This document shows, piece after piece, positions 33,831-42,539 of a DNA stretch of 64,000 bases. Position numbers and translations under genes: made by a program. The DNA comes from Acidobacteriota bacterium. Lineage in GTDB: Bacteria > Acidobacteriota > Terriglobia > Terriglobales > Acidobacteriaceae. Positions within the stretch are counted from its first letter, which is position 1. Every line of letters begins with the position of its first letter. Below the pieces are notes generated by a model. The model did no database searches. It worked only from the letters and a program-made list of their open reading frames with translations, and was not told the DNA's origin. The stretch is from NCBI GenBank assembly GCA_023410055.1, contig JAEYQK010000081.1:1-64000 (forward strand), given 5' to 3'.

Positions 33831-36824
33831 ATGCGAAAGCTCGGAATCGCGATCGGGATTATCGTTCTCCTGATCATCATTGCGCTTCTAGTCATACCCA
33901 GCCTCATCAACGTCAACAAGTATCACGGCATGATTCAGGCCGAGTTGCAGAAGCAGCTGAATAGACCGGTGTCGCTCGGCAACATGCACCTGAGCCTGCT
34001 ACCACCGTCGATTCGCGTGGACAACGTGACCGTCGGCGAGAATTCGGCGTTCGGCAACGGCAACTTCGCGACCGCGCAGCAGCTCTATGTAAAACCGAAG
34101 TTCTGGCCGCTGCTCCACGGCGACGTACAAATCAGCTCACTCGACCTCCGTCGGCCGAACATCGAACTAATCCGCAATGCGCAGGGTGTGTGGAATTTCC
34201 AAACGCTGGGACAGAATAAAACACCTGCTCACGAGCCATCGGGCCAGCCACCCGTGCCTCAGCAGCCGCAGCAAGCACCAACACAACCGCCCCAGCAGGC
34301 ACAGCAGCAGAAACCCAGCGAGTTCGAACTGGACAATCTGAAGATCACCGATGGCCAGATCGCCGTGACGGACCAGCAGAAGCACCAGTCGCGGGCGGTC
34401 TACAACAACATTGACGCCACGCTGAAGAACTTCGCGCCGGGCAAGCCGTTCTCTTTCTCGCTTGCGGCACACCTGCCCGGGAAGGGCAACGAAACCCTCG
34501 CACTAACCGGTAACGGCGGTCCGATCAATCAGTCGAACATTATTCAAACGCCCTTCACTGGAACCCTGAAGTTGAAGAACGTAGCACTCTCGGGCGTGAA
34601 GAGCTATCTGAATTCGCCATCGCTGAACAATATGGACGGCGTCGTGAGCGGCACGACCGACATCAACAACGAAAACGGCAAGCTGTCGTCGCGCGGTTCG
34701 CTGACGATCAACAACGCACGAGTAAACGGCGTGGCGATCAACTACCCGGTCTCCGCGGACTATCGCATGACCGACGACTTGGCGAACGATGTGATCAACG
34801 TAGAGAAGGGAGATCTGAAGCTCGGATCGACACCACTCGCGGTCACGGGCACGCTGAACACGAAGTCCACACCGGCGCAAATCGATATGCGCGTACAGGC
34901 CTCGAATGTGTCCATCGGTGACGCAGCGCGATTGGCCTCGGCCTTTGGCGTGGCCTTCAGTCCGGGCATGAAGGTTGATGGACGTGCTAACGCGGACGTG
35001 AAAGCACAGGGTGCGGCGGACAAGCCGGCCATGAATGGAACGCTTCAGGCTTCAGACTTGATCGTCAGTGGCGGCGATCTGCCTCAACCAGTGAAGGTGC
35101 AGTCGATCAATCTCGCGCTCACGCCGCAGGACATCCGCTCCAATCCGTTTACGGCCGTATCGGGCGGCACGACGGTGAATGGACAGTTCACGCTATCGCA
35201 GTACACGGCGCCGTCACCGAACATTAATGCAACTTTGAAAACGGCGAACGCGAATGTGGGCGAGCTGATCAGCATGGCACGCGCGTATGGCGTCAGTGCA
35301 GTGAATGGTGTGGGAGGCTCGGGGAATCTAGACCTCGACGTACACGCGACGGGGCCGCTGAAGAACACGTCGGCCATAAACATCAATGGCACCGGAGCGC
35401 TGCGCAACGCCAGTATCAAGATGCCCTCGCTCACGCAGCCGCTGAACGTCAAGAACGCCGACATGCGGTTCACGAGCAATTCGGCGACGCTGTCGAACTT
35501 GGCCGCCGGACTGGGCTCGACCAACGTGACCGGCAATGCGACGGTGAAAAACTTCGCGGCACCGAATGTGCAGTTCACGCTGAATGCCGACAAGATCAAC
35601 GTGACCGAGTTGCAGCAGATCACGGCAGGTTCGAATCCCCATCCCAATCAGCAGCGGACGGCGAACGACGGCTTCTGGAACATCGTTCCAACCGCTAACG
35701 CCCAAGCTCGGAGCGCAGTTCCAGCAAGCGCCGCGCCGACAGCATCTGCGAGCATCTTGAGTACGATGACGGGCAATGGCAACATCTCAGCCAACGTGCT
35801 CCAGTACGATCAACTTGTCCTCAACAATCTGAAGTCCGGTGTGACGATTAATCACGGGGCGGTTAACCTCACGCCGATCAATGCCCAGCTTTACAACGGG
35901 CAGGCGACGGGTCAAATCACCGCGAACCTGCTGGCCACACCAATGCTGGTAACGGTCGCGACCAAGCTCCAGAACGTTCAGGCCAATGATCTGCTCTCGG
36001 CGGTGAGCTCGATCAAAGACACGCTGTATGGATTGCTGGCGAGCAGCGGTGATCTGCGCTTTTCGGCGGCATCGTCGCAAGACATCGCACGGACGCTGAA
36101 TGGGAACTTGGCGGTGAACCTGAACAACGGACGGATTGCCAAGATAGACGTTCTGAACGAGCTTGCGGCTATCGGCAAATTCGCCGGCGTACGCAAGAAT
36201 GCCCAAGCCATGACCAATTTCGCGAAGATGAGCGGCAATTTCGTCGTGACCAACGGGGTGGCGCAGACCAACAATTTCCAGGCCGCAATTGATGGCGGCA
36301 CGCTAGCAGCTCAGGGCAGCGTTAACCTTGCAACGCAGGCGCTGGACTTGCGAATGACCGCTGTTCTAGACAAGAACGTAACCCAGCAGGTTGGCGGCAC
36401 TTCCGGCGTCGGCGGATTGATGCAAACGGCACTGGCCAATAATCGGGGCGAGATTGTGATGCCCGTGCTGGTCAGCGGCACTTTCGACCAGCCACACTTC
36501 ATGCCCGATATGCAAACCATCGCGCAGATGAAGGTGAAGAACATTCTGCCGACCACCAGTAATCCCGCTGCCGGCATTCTAGGATCGGTTCTGGGAGGGA
36601 ACAAACAGGGGGGCCAGCAAGGGGGGCTGGGCGGAATATTAGGAGCGATTGGCGCAGGCGGACAACAACAGCAGCAACAACAACCACAGCAACAACAACC
36701 ACCCGCCACGGCTGAACCGCAAGAGCAGCAACAGCAGCAATCACAGCAGCAGCCGATCAATGATCTGTTGAATTCCGTTTTCGGCAACAAGAAAAAGCAA
36801 CAACAACAGCCGCCGCCTAAATAG
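33831..36824 (+). CDS. AsmA-family protein with poly-Gln C-terminus
   Basis: A 997-residue AsmA-like protein: an N-terminal membrane helix (LGIAIGIIVLLIIIALLVIPSL) is followed by the family's SLINVNKYHGMIQAELQKQL and a long beta-rich periplasmic region of repeated DUF748-like strands. AsmA-type proteins bridge the periplasm and move phospholipid to the outer membrane. ATG 33831 has GGAG 6 bases upstream; an in-frame ATG at 33762 is upstream of that site. Two low-complexity Gln/Pro stretches stand out: residues about 140-165 (PQQAPTQPPQQAQQQK) and the last 65 residues, which are nearly all Gln and Pro. A bidirectional terminator follows. Confidence 0.85.
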   Translation: MRKLGIAIGIIVLLIIIALLVIPSLINVNKYHGMIQAELQKQLNRPVSLGNMHLSLLPPSIRVDNVTVGENSAFGNGNFATAQQLYVKPKFWPLLHGDVQISSLDLRRPNIELIRNAQGVWNFQTLGQNKTPAHEPSGQPPVPQQPQQAPTQPPQQAQQQKPSEFELDNLKITDGQIAVTDQQKHQSRAVYNNIDATLKNFAPGKPFSFSLAAHLPGKGNETLALTGNGGPINQSNIIQTPFTGTLKLKNVALSGVKSYLNSPSLNNMDGVVSGTTDINNENGKLSSRGSLTINNARVNGVAINYPVSADYRMTDDLANDVINVEKGDLKLGSTPLAVTGTLNTKSTPAQIDMRVQASNVSIGDAARLASAFGVAFSPGMKVDGRANADVKAQGAADKPAMNGTLQASDLIVSGGDLPQPVKVQSINLALTPQDIRSNPFTAVSGGTTVNGQFTLSQYTAPSPNINATLKTANANVGELISMARAYGVSAVNGVGGSGNLDLDVHATGPLKNTSAININGTGALRNASIKMPSLTQPLNVKNADMRFTSNSATLSNLAAGLGSTNVTGNATVKNFAAPNVQFTLNADKINVTELQQITAGSNPHPNQQRTANDGFWNIVPTANAQARSAVPASAAPTASASILSTMTGNGNISANVLQYDQLVLNNLKSGVTINHGAVNLTPINAQLYNGQATGQITANLLATPMLVTVATKLQNVQANDLLSAVSSIKDTLYGLLASSGDLRFSAASSQDIARTLNGNLAVNLNNGRIAKIDVLNELAAIGKFAGVRKNAQAMTNFAKMSGNFVVTNGVAQTNNFQAAIDGGTLAAQGSVNLATQALDLRMTAVLDKNVTQQVGGTSGVGGLMQTALANNRGEIVMPVLVSGTFDQPHFMPDMQTIAQMKVKNILPTTSNPAAGILGSVLGGNKQGGQQGGLGGILGAIGAGGQQQQQQQPQQQQPPATAEPQEQQQQQSQQQPINDLLNSVFGNKKKQQQQPPPK

Positions 36825-36839
36825 GTTGCAGTAAACAGA

Positions 36840-36867
36840 AAACGGGCGAGGCTCCCCTCGCCCGTTT
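36840..36867. terminator. Bidirectional terminator between AsmA-like and DksA/TraR-like genes
   Basis: An 11-base stem with arms AAACGGGCGAG and CTCGCCCGTTT around a short loop, located 15 bases beyond the AsmA-like stop and 25 bases past the DksA/TraR-like stop on the other strand. The A and T ends of the palindrome supply a short U-tract in both directions. Confidence 0.8.
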
Positions 36868-36892
36868 ACCTACTCAACAACTCTAGATGACG

Positions 36893-37264
36893 CTAGTCAC
36901 CAGTGGCTTCCTCGAGTAACCCCTGCTCGAGTTTCTCCTGGCATTCAATGCAATGGCGCGTCCACGGCACTGCGTCAAGCCGCTTAGGGTTGATCTCCGT
37001 GCCACATGAAATGCACTCTCCAAAGTTGCCCTCGCGGATGCGACTCAATGCGCCCTCCACCATGGCGAGCAACTGTCGGTCACTATTGCTCTGGTGAAAG
37101 AGGAATTCCTTGTTGTAGGAAACGGCAGCTTTGTCGGCGATGTCCTGCGCCGTTCCTTCTTCCGCGTTGCGCCCGTCCAACTCGCTCCGTGAGACGTTGC
37201 GACGCAGCGCCTGCTGTCGCTCTTCCAAAGTCTTTCGAAATAGTTCGAGACGTTTCTTTTCCAT
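36893..37264 (-). CDS. DksA/TraR-family zinc-finger protein
   Basis: A 123-residue DksA/TraR-type regulator. The N-terminal coiled coil (LELFRKTLEERQQALRRNV) is followed by a C4 zinc finger: C84 and C87 (GECISCGTEINPKRL), C105 and C108 (RHCIECQ). Proteins of this family enter the RNA polymerase secondary channel and adjust initiation. DksA needs an Asp pair at the coiled-coil tip (DxxDxA). Here DIADKA at 41-46 shows D41, D44 and A46, so that motif is present. ATG 37264 has AAGG 8 bases upstream. Confidence 0.85.
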   Translation of the reverse strand: MEKKRLELFRKTLEERQQALRRNVSRSELDGRNAEEGTAQDIADKAAVSYNKEFLFHQSNSDRQLLAMVEGALSRIREGNFGECISCGTEINPKRLDAVPWTRHCIECQEKLEQGLLEEATGD

Positions 37265-37270
37265 AAACAA

Positions 37271-37799
37271 AACCTTGCCAGACAGAATCTAACGCTCTCT
37301 ACGAAGCCTTACCAATTCCCTATCTGTTCCAAGACTAAAGCGCACATCATAAGCGCGCGGGGAAAAGGCGTCAACTGCCAAACCCTACCCGATTCTTTCT
37401 TTCTCCGGGCTACATTTTGATGCACAGAAGAGACCTAAAGTAACCAGTTGCCTAGATGGCTATAAAAAGAGCGACCCCGCTTTCGCGGGGTCACCTAAAG
37501 AGGCAAGGGAGGGAGGGAAATTAGGGAAGGCGATGCAAGACGACATCACGTCGTAGGACGGGATGTCCTTGGAAAAGTCGAGAACTTTGGAAGAGGGTCA
37601 AACTCATGTATATGGCCTCTTTGCTGCTTAACGTTACTGCACGTTCCGCTCCAAAGTTGCTTAGCAGAATCTTAATCTGGCAGAAAAACTCAAGCTGTTG
37701 CCGAAGCGGTACTTAGGTCTGCGTAGGAACAAGTTTTGCACAGTTGTCGGGTAGTCCATACAGTGGTGCCACATTCTAAGTGGAACACAAGTACCACTT
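37271..37799. other. 529-base intergenic region, no gene seen
   Basis: No convincing reading frame lies between the DksA/TraR-like gene and the sigma-54 regulator. The region holds a leftward terminator at 37462-37492, two small palindromes (ACGACATCACGTCGT at 37540-37554; GGAC-GGGAT-GTCC at 37556-37568) and a purine-rich stretch GGGAGGGAGGG near 37507. The terminator lies more than 300 bases from the upstream stop codon, which leaves room for a small RNA or a long 3' UTR on the minus strand. Confidence 0.6.
37462..37492 (-). terminator. Strong intrinsic terminator, leftward
   Basis: Leftward reading gives GACCCCGC-GAAA-GCGGGGTC followed by GCTCTTTTTATA: an 8-base GC-rich stem with a GAAA tetraloop and a U-tract. 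The nearest upstream gene on this strand stops at 37800, over 300 bases away. Confidence 0.85.
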
Positions 37800-39311
37800 T
37801 TAGGCTGAATGCTGCTTAGTCTGGACCTGCGCGTTCTCTTCGATCACCTTGAGTTTGTTCAGAAGTGCCTTGTAGCTGATCTTCAAAATCTTGGCTGCCT
37901 GACGGCGGTTCCAGCGCGTTTGGGCAAGAACCCGCTCGATGGCCTCACGCTCGGCCTGCATCGCCGCCCGTTTCCCTATCTCAAGTAAAGATGGCATGTC
38001 ATCGATGATGGCGGCCGATTTCGGCGAACTTGCTGGAGGTGCCGGCGAGGGGACAGCTGTCGGCGTCGGTTCAGAGCGCGGCTGGGAGTCCTTGAGCCCC
38101 CAGATAGGGCTGGAACCAGTCACGGATGAAATGATCGGCTTGTGGGTCGAAAGCTCTCGGATGATCTGCGGCTCGTTGCCGACAATAACGTAACGTTTGG
38201 CAAGATTCTCCAGCTCGCGAATGTTCCCCGGCCACGAGTATTCAATCATACGGCTGACTGCGTAATCGCTGAACGGGGGCGGCTGCTTGCCGTAATACTC
38301 GCTGTACTTCCGCATGAAGAAATCAAGGAAGATAGGAATTTCTTCGCGCCGCTCGCGCAACGGCGGGATGTGGATCGTGACCACATTCAGGCGGTAAAAG
38401 AGATCCTCGCGGAACATGCCCTCTTCGACGGCACGCTCCAGCGGCTTGTTCGTCGCGGCCAGCACCCTGACGTCGACGGCGATGTCGCGCTTGCCGCCAA
38501 GTCGGGCAAACTCGCCATCCTGCAAGACGTGCAGGAGCTTGGCCTGCAAAGCCGGGTGCATCTCGCTGATTTCATCCAGGAATATTGTCCCGTTGTTAGC
38601 CTGATCGAACTTACCAAGCTTCTGGCGATTGGCTCCGGTGAAGGCACCAGGCTCGTAACCAAAGAGTTCGCTTTCGAGCAATTCGTGCGGAATGGCCGCG
38701 CAGTTCACTTTCACGAATGGCTTGTCGTGACGCGAAGACTGCGAATAGACCATGCGCGCCACAACTTCCTTGCCCGTACCGCTTTCGCCCCGGATCAGCA
38801 CAGTGGCGGTCGTGTCGGCCACCTGCTCGATCGTCATCTTGACTTCTTCCATCTTCGGGCTAGTGCCGAAAAGCATGGTGAAATCGCTCTGGCGGCGGAC
38901 CTGCTCGCGCAACTGGGTCACCTCGCTGACCAACCGTTGCTTGTCGAGCACCTTGGCGATGCGGAGATCAAGTTCTTTTGGTTCGAAGGGTTTGCTGATG
39001 TAGTCGTCCGCCCCGAGTTTCGAGGCCTTAAAGATCATCTCCGGGTTGCTATGCGCCGACAGCATGATCACGGAAACGTCCGGCTTAATCTGCTTCATGC
39101 GTTCAAGCGCATCGATTCCGGTCATGCCGCTCATAGCCAGATCCAGCAGAACCAGCGTGGGATCGTAGACGCGAAACATCCGGATCGCTTCTTCGCCGCT
39201 GCTTGCGGTACTCACGTCGTAGTTTCGGCGGGAAAGGTAGGACTCAAGGTACTTCGCCATGCTTTCGTCGTCGTCAACAATGAGCACTCGTGTTTTCTGG
39301 TTAGGCAACAT
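37800..39311 (-). CDS. Sigma-54-dependent response regulator (NtrC type)
   Basis: A 503-residue two-component regulator: receiver domain (residues about 7-120) with phospho-acceptor Asp57 in TLVLLDLAM; AAA+ domain with Walker A GESGTGKE and the sigma-54 contact loop GAFTGA at 222-227; and a C-terminal Fis-type helix-turn-helix (NRRQAAKILKISYKALLNKL) after a Pro/Ser-rich linker. It activates sigma-54 promoters when phosphorylated. ATG 39311 has GGAGG 7 bases upstream. The upstream gene on the same strand encodes a hybrid histidine kinase, about 245 bases away, which is a plausible partner. Targets are unknown. Confidence 0.95.
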   Translation of the reverse strand: MLPNQKTRVLIVDDDESMAKYLESYLSRRNYDVSTASSGEEAIRMFRVYDPTLVLLDLAMSGMTGIDALERMKQIKPDVSVIMLSAHSNPEMIFKASKLGADDYISKPFEPKELDLRIAKVLDKQRLVSEVTQLREQVRRQSDFTMLFGTSPKMEEVKMTIEQVADTTATVLIRGESGTGKEVVARMVYSQSSRHDKPFVKVNCAAIPHELLESELFGYEPGAFTGANRQKLGKFDQANNGTIFLDEISEMHPALQAKLLHVLQDGEFARLGGKRDIAVDVRVLAATNKPLERAVEEGMFREDLFYRLNVVTIHIPPLRERREEIPIFLDFFMRKYSEYYGKQPPPFSDYAVSRMIEYSWPGNIRELENLAKRYVIVGNEPQIIRELSTHKPIISSVTGSSPIWGLKDSQPRSEPTPTAVPSPAPPASSPKSAAIIDDMPSLLEIGKRAAMQAEREAIERVLAQTRWNRRQAAKILKISYKALLNKLKVIEENAQVQTKQHSA

Positions 39312-39555
39312 CAACGGCCTCCGATGCTCCAGCTTCTGTCCGCATAGCAAATGATCACAGCCTTACTGGCAACGGTATGGGAATTCTTGGCACCCCCCGC
39401 GCTGTCGAAGGACTCAGCCGGGTCGAGATTCGATGCGATGCTCTAATTCTAAGATGCGGCCCAGAGCCAGACGGATTGTACTACAATTCCACTTTTTAGA
39501 ATTTGGGTATCCTTTTCTTTAACTGGACGTAGACGATTTAGCCCAAAACGGGAAC

Positions 39556-41196
39556 TCAGGCCGTCATCGCGGTCCCAACAACGGCCCCAGTGCCGTTGAG
39601 AGGCAGCTTCACAGAAAACGTGCTGCCCAATCCAAGCTGGCTCTGCAGTCGGATCTCTCCTTGGTGTGCTTTCACGATCCGCTTTACGATTGCCAGACCC
39701 AGACCGGAGCCATCTCGAAGTCGCCGGGCGGTATGCCTCGGAATTTGTGCAAATTCGTCAAAGATACTCTCGTGATATTCGGGATCGATCCCCAACCCGT
39801 TGTCGCTGACCGAAAGCTCAAACCGCTCGTCTTCACAAAGACGCGCCGTGACCTTGACCGTACCGCCAGCGTCAGTGAATTTCAGCGCGTTGGCCACCAG
39901 GTTTGTCAGGATCTGTTGCACGCGTCCCGGATCGACAACTACAACCGGAAAATTGCCGGGAACGTCGGCCGAGAGCACAACGCCCCGCTTGTTGGCTTCA
40001 TAATGAAACAGAGCGACGACCCCGGTAATAATCTCCTGAAGGTCGGTGCGAGCAAAGCTCATACGCATCTTGCCGGACTCGATTTGGCTGATGTCCAGCA
40101 TTGAATTGACAAGCGAAATAAGCCGCCGGCACGCCCCTGTGGATTCATCGAGCGTTTGCCGCTCTTCACCCGTCAATCTTTCGTGCAGGCTTTCGGCGAG
40201 CATCGAGTTGTAGCCGAGGATGATAGTTAGTGGTGTACGCAGCTCGTGAGTGGCTACGGCGAGGAATTGCGATTTCAGTCGATCCAACTCGCGGAGTTTC
40301 TGGTTCGCTGCCGCGATCTCAAGATTGTTCTTCTTCAACTCGGCAACGAGAGACGCGTTCTCCAGAGTAGCCGCAGCCTGCGCTGCAAGTGCGTACAAGA
40401 ATCGCGTAGCGGATGCATGGAAATCGAACGGGATATGCCCGTTATCGGCATATAGAACGCAGACAAGGCGCTCAGCGGCCACCCCGGGCACAAGAGCAAA
40501 CGACTGCACATTGTCGTCAGCCCATCCGCGCAACGACTCAGTAGCGTTATCTCTCGTGATCATGACGCGCTGGGAGAGTTGTCGCATTGCCGTCTGCTCT
40601 CGAACGGCATCGCCTAACCACCGCAGGCGATCCGAAGCGTGTTCAGCGCAAAGAAGGACGGTGCCATTGCGATCAAAGGTGATCAGCTCCGCTCGTTCCA
40701 ACGACAGCACTTTTCGAACTGCGTTGCAGACTTCCCGTGAGATTTCGGTGCGGTCCAGTGAACTGCTAAGAAGCTGGCCGACTCCGTAGAGCGCGTCGAT
40801 CTCGGAGAGCCTTTTCCGCTCCAGCGCGCGTCGAACCGCGGCCTTCAACTCGGGCACCTCAACGGGCTTCAGCAAGTACTCATAGGCGCCGAGTTGAACG
40901 GCTTCAATGGCTGAAGCAACCGACCCGTACCCGGTCATCATGACGGTTACGGTTTGGGGCGAACGCTTTCTCACCTCAGCCAGGACGGCGAGACCATCGG
41001 CACCGGCCATTTTCAGGTCGGTTAGAACAAGATCGTAAGAGCGCTGCTGAATAACTCGGATGGCCTGGTCGCCACTCGGACATGCGTCGACCTCGTATCC
41101 CTCTTCACGAAGGATAGCCTGCACCGTGATGAGCACATTTGGCTCGTCGTCTACAACCAGTATGCGAGGGAAAGGAACCGTCATCTGAGCGCGCAC
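39556..41196 (-). CDS. Receiver-GAF-histidine kinase
   Basis: A 546-residue soluble hybrid kinase. In order: receiver domain (residues 10-125) with likely phospho-acceptor in YDLVLTDLKMAGADG; GAF-like domain (about 140-285); coiled coil (LVAELKKNNLEIAAANQKL); HisKA with the phospho-His in AVATHELRTPLTIIL; and HATPase_c with N box (LTNLVANALKFT), G1 (VSDNGLGID) and G2 (GSGLGLAIVKRI). No membrane segment is visible, so it senses a cytoplasmic signal through GAF or is driven by another kinase through its receiver. The start is GTG 41196 (GGAAG 9 bases upstream); ATG 41184 is possible. It precedes the sigma-54 regulator on the same strand. Confidence 0.93.
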   Translation of the reverse strand: MRAQMTVPFPRILVVDDEPNVLITVQAILREEGYEVDACPSGDQAIRVIQQRSYDLVLTDLKMAGADGLAVLAEVRKRSPQTVTVMMTGYGSVASAIEAVQLGAYEYLLKPVEVPELKAAVRRALERKRLSEIDALYGVGQLLSSSLDRTEISREVCNAVRKVLSLERAELITFDRNGTVLLCAEHASDRLRWLGDAVREQTAMRQLSQRVMITRDNATESLRGWADDNVQSFALVPGVAAERLVCVLYADNGHIPFDFHASATRFLYALAAQAAATLENASLVAELKKNNLEIAAANQKLRELDRLKSQFLAVATHELRTPLTIILGYNSMLAESLHERLTGEERQTLDESTGACRRLISLVNSMLDISQIESGKMRMSFARTDLQEIITGVVALFHYEANKRGVVLSADVPGNFPVVVVDPGRVQQILTNLVANALKFTDAGGTVKVTARLCEDERFELSVSDNGLGIDPEYHESIFDEFAQIPRHTARRLRDGSGLGLAIVKRIVKAHQGEIRLQSQLGLGSTFSVKLPLNGTGAVVGTAMTA

Positions 41197-41263
41197 TGCT
41201 TTGCGCTTCCATTTGATGCTGATTACAAGGCCAGTGCTGTGCCTGAGCAGGTTTTGCTACTCG

Positions 41264-41294
41264 CAAAAAACCGGGAGCTAACGGGCTCCCGGTT
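41264..41294 (-). terminator. Intrinsic terminator after the GvpF/L-like gene
   Basis: Leftward reading gives AACCGGGAGCCCGTTAGCTCCCGGTT-like hairpin followed by TTTTTT. It sits about 30 bases past the stop codon of the GvpF/L-like gene and isolates it from the downstream kinase gene. Confidence 0.85.
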
Positions 41295-41322
41295 TCGGTC
41301 ATCAGGTCAGGAGACAAAGATC

Positions 41323-42069
41323 TCAGTCCGCACTTTGAACTGTTTTCAGCTTCTCGGGAAGGAAATGAAATGGCGGCCACGGACCGCTAATGACGAGTTC
41401 ACAATCCTTGAACTGTCGGGTGGCCGTGTCAAAACGGTTGTGATACTTCGCGATCGTATGGTTCTCAATCAGATGAGCGATGCCGAGCGTTATCCCGCCC
41501 GTTCCGTCGCGCTTGCAGACAACTTCCTCTGCTAAGGGGTTGAAGAGCTTGCGAACTTGCTGCGATAAGGCCCGGGCTTTCGTCTGCTGCTCACGTTCGC
41601 GCGTGGCGACCACGTGCAGCTTCGACAGGTACTCGGATCCAACCGCTGTCGGCAGGGCGGAATCGCATGGCAGGCTCTTCGGCAGTGACCTTGAAGGCAC
41701 TACCACTTTCAAGTGCATCTCAGACTTGCCCCGAAGCTGATCGACAGAATGCAAGAATGCTTTGCGGTTGGTGCGAACCGCCTGCCGGATACACTCTTCG
41801 TTATCAAAAATGGTTGCGAACTTGAAAGGAAGCACGGTGCCCAGCTTGAAACACTCCGAAATCACGTGGGCGTGCTCGATCACGGATTTCTGTGCGAGGG
41901 TTCCTGCCCTAAAATACTCACTCACAACCACCGCAAAGTCCCCGCTGGGATAGGCTATCGTCTGTGCCCCTGCGATCCCCCTGATGCCCTCAACAGGAAA
42001 CGGCTTCCTTACCCTGTTTTCACCCTGAAAAGCTCTCTGTTCCGTAAGACAGTATGCATACCACGCCAT
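41323..42069 (-). CDS. Orphan GvpF/GvpL-family protein
   Basis: A 248-residue protein resembling gas-vesicle protein GvpF/GvpL. It begins MAWYAYCLTEQ, the short first strand of the family, and contains the conserved block VIEHAHVISECFKLGTVLPFKFATIF, typical of GvpL/F, where a His and PFRFG-like segment occur; later come SEMHLKVVVP and the terminal WPPFHF, which matches GPWPPYSF. ATG 42069 has GGAG 9 bases upstream. No gvpA or other gas-vesicle gene is present, so a vesicle is unlikely from this locus. Neighbours are signalling proteins on both sides. Confidence 0.75.
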   Translation of the reverse strand: MAWYAYCLTEQRAFQGENRVRKPFPVEGIRGIAGAQTIAYPSGDFAVVVSEYFRAGTLAQKSVIEHAHVISECFKLGTVLPFKFATIFDNEECIRQAVRTNRKAFLHSVDQLRGKSEMHLKVVVPSRSLPKSLPCDSALPTAVGSEYLSKLHVVATREREQQTKARALSQQVRKLFNPLAEEVVCKRDGTGGITLGIAHLIENHTIAKYHNRFDTATRQFKDCELVISGPWPPFHFLPEKLKTVQSAD

Positions 42070-42539
42070 ATTGTTCGTCTCCAACTGCTGTTTCATGGTT
42101 GCGGGGACTAGAAGTCAGCCAGGCGGGGGGACGCCCACTGCATACCTCGAAGCCCAAGTGCCATATGGCCGATCCGTCGTGCTTGGCTCGGCGGAATGCA
42201 AACGATTGCCCTAAATGCGACAGCAAACCTGCAAAAAGAGCAATTGATGACAGCTTCGAGTATCACGCGGATTAAGTGGCCCCTAATGAACTCTCGCTGA
42301 ATTCTGAAGTGCCGAGAGCAACTTTCCCAAATCGGGACTGGCTGCGGCGAGGCATTACGAGTGCGGCTGTCTACCTGATTCGTAATGGAACCGGCATTAC
42401 CGAAGTGTCGAGTCCGGCGTGTATGTAAGCTCTTCTCCTTGCATCTCACTATGAATGCCGGAGTAAGCCCCGGATGAATCGGGCGCATCGCGGCTGCCCT
42501 GGGTTCGCTCTCCCATTTTTTGACCCTTGGAAGCAAGTT
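42070..42539. other. 470-base divergent intergenic region
   Basis: Lies between the leftward GvpF/L-like gene and the rightward GGDEF gene and should carry both promoters. A 36-codon open frame beginning ATG 42162-42164 with a CPKC motif is present but has no ribosome-binding site and is not called. No palindrome or riboswitch-like element was recognised. Confidence 0.5.

Noticed and set aside
37740..37799. Possible sigma-54 promoter (TGGCAC on the minus strand)
   Set aside because: The -12 element does not fit: TATGG occurs instead of TTGCA at the required spacing.
38142..39347. Open frame of about 400 codons on the plus strand, opposite the sigma-54 regulator
   Set aside because: Antisense of a clear response-regulator gene; His/Arg/Leu-rich product typical of shadow frames in GC-rich DNA.
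41323..42069. Gas-vesicle operon
   Set aside because: Only a GvpF/L-like gene is present; no GvpA, GvpN or GvpK-type genes in the window.
42163..42275. Small open frame with a CPKC motif
   Set aside because: No ribosome-binding site, a single CxxC, and it lies in a region expected to hold promoters.
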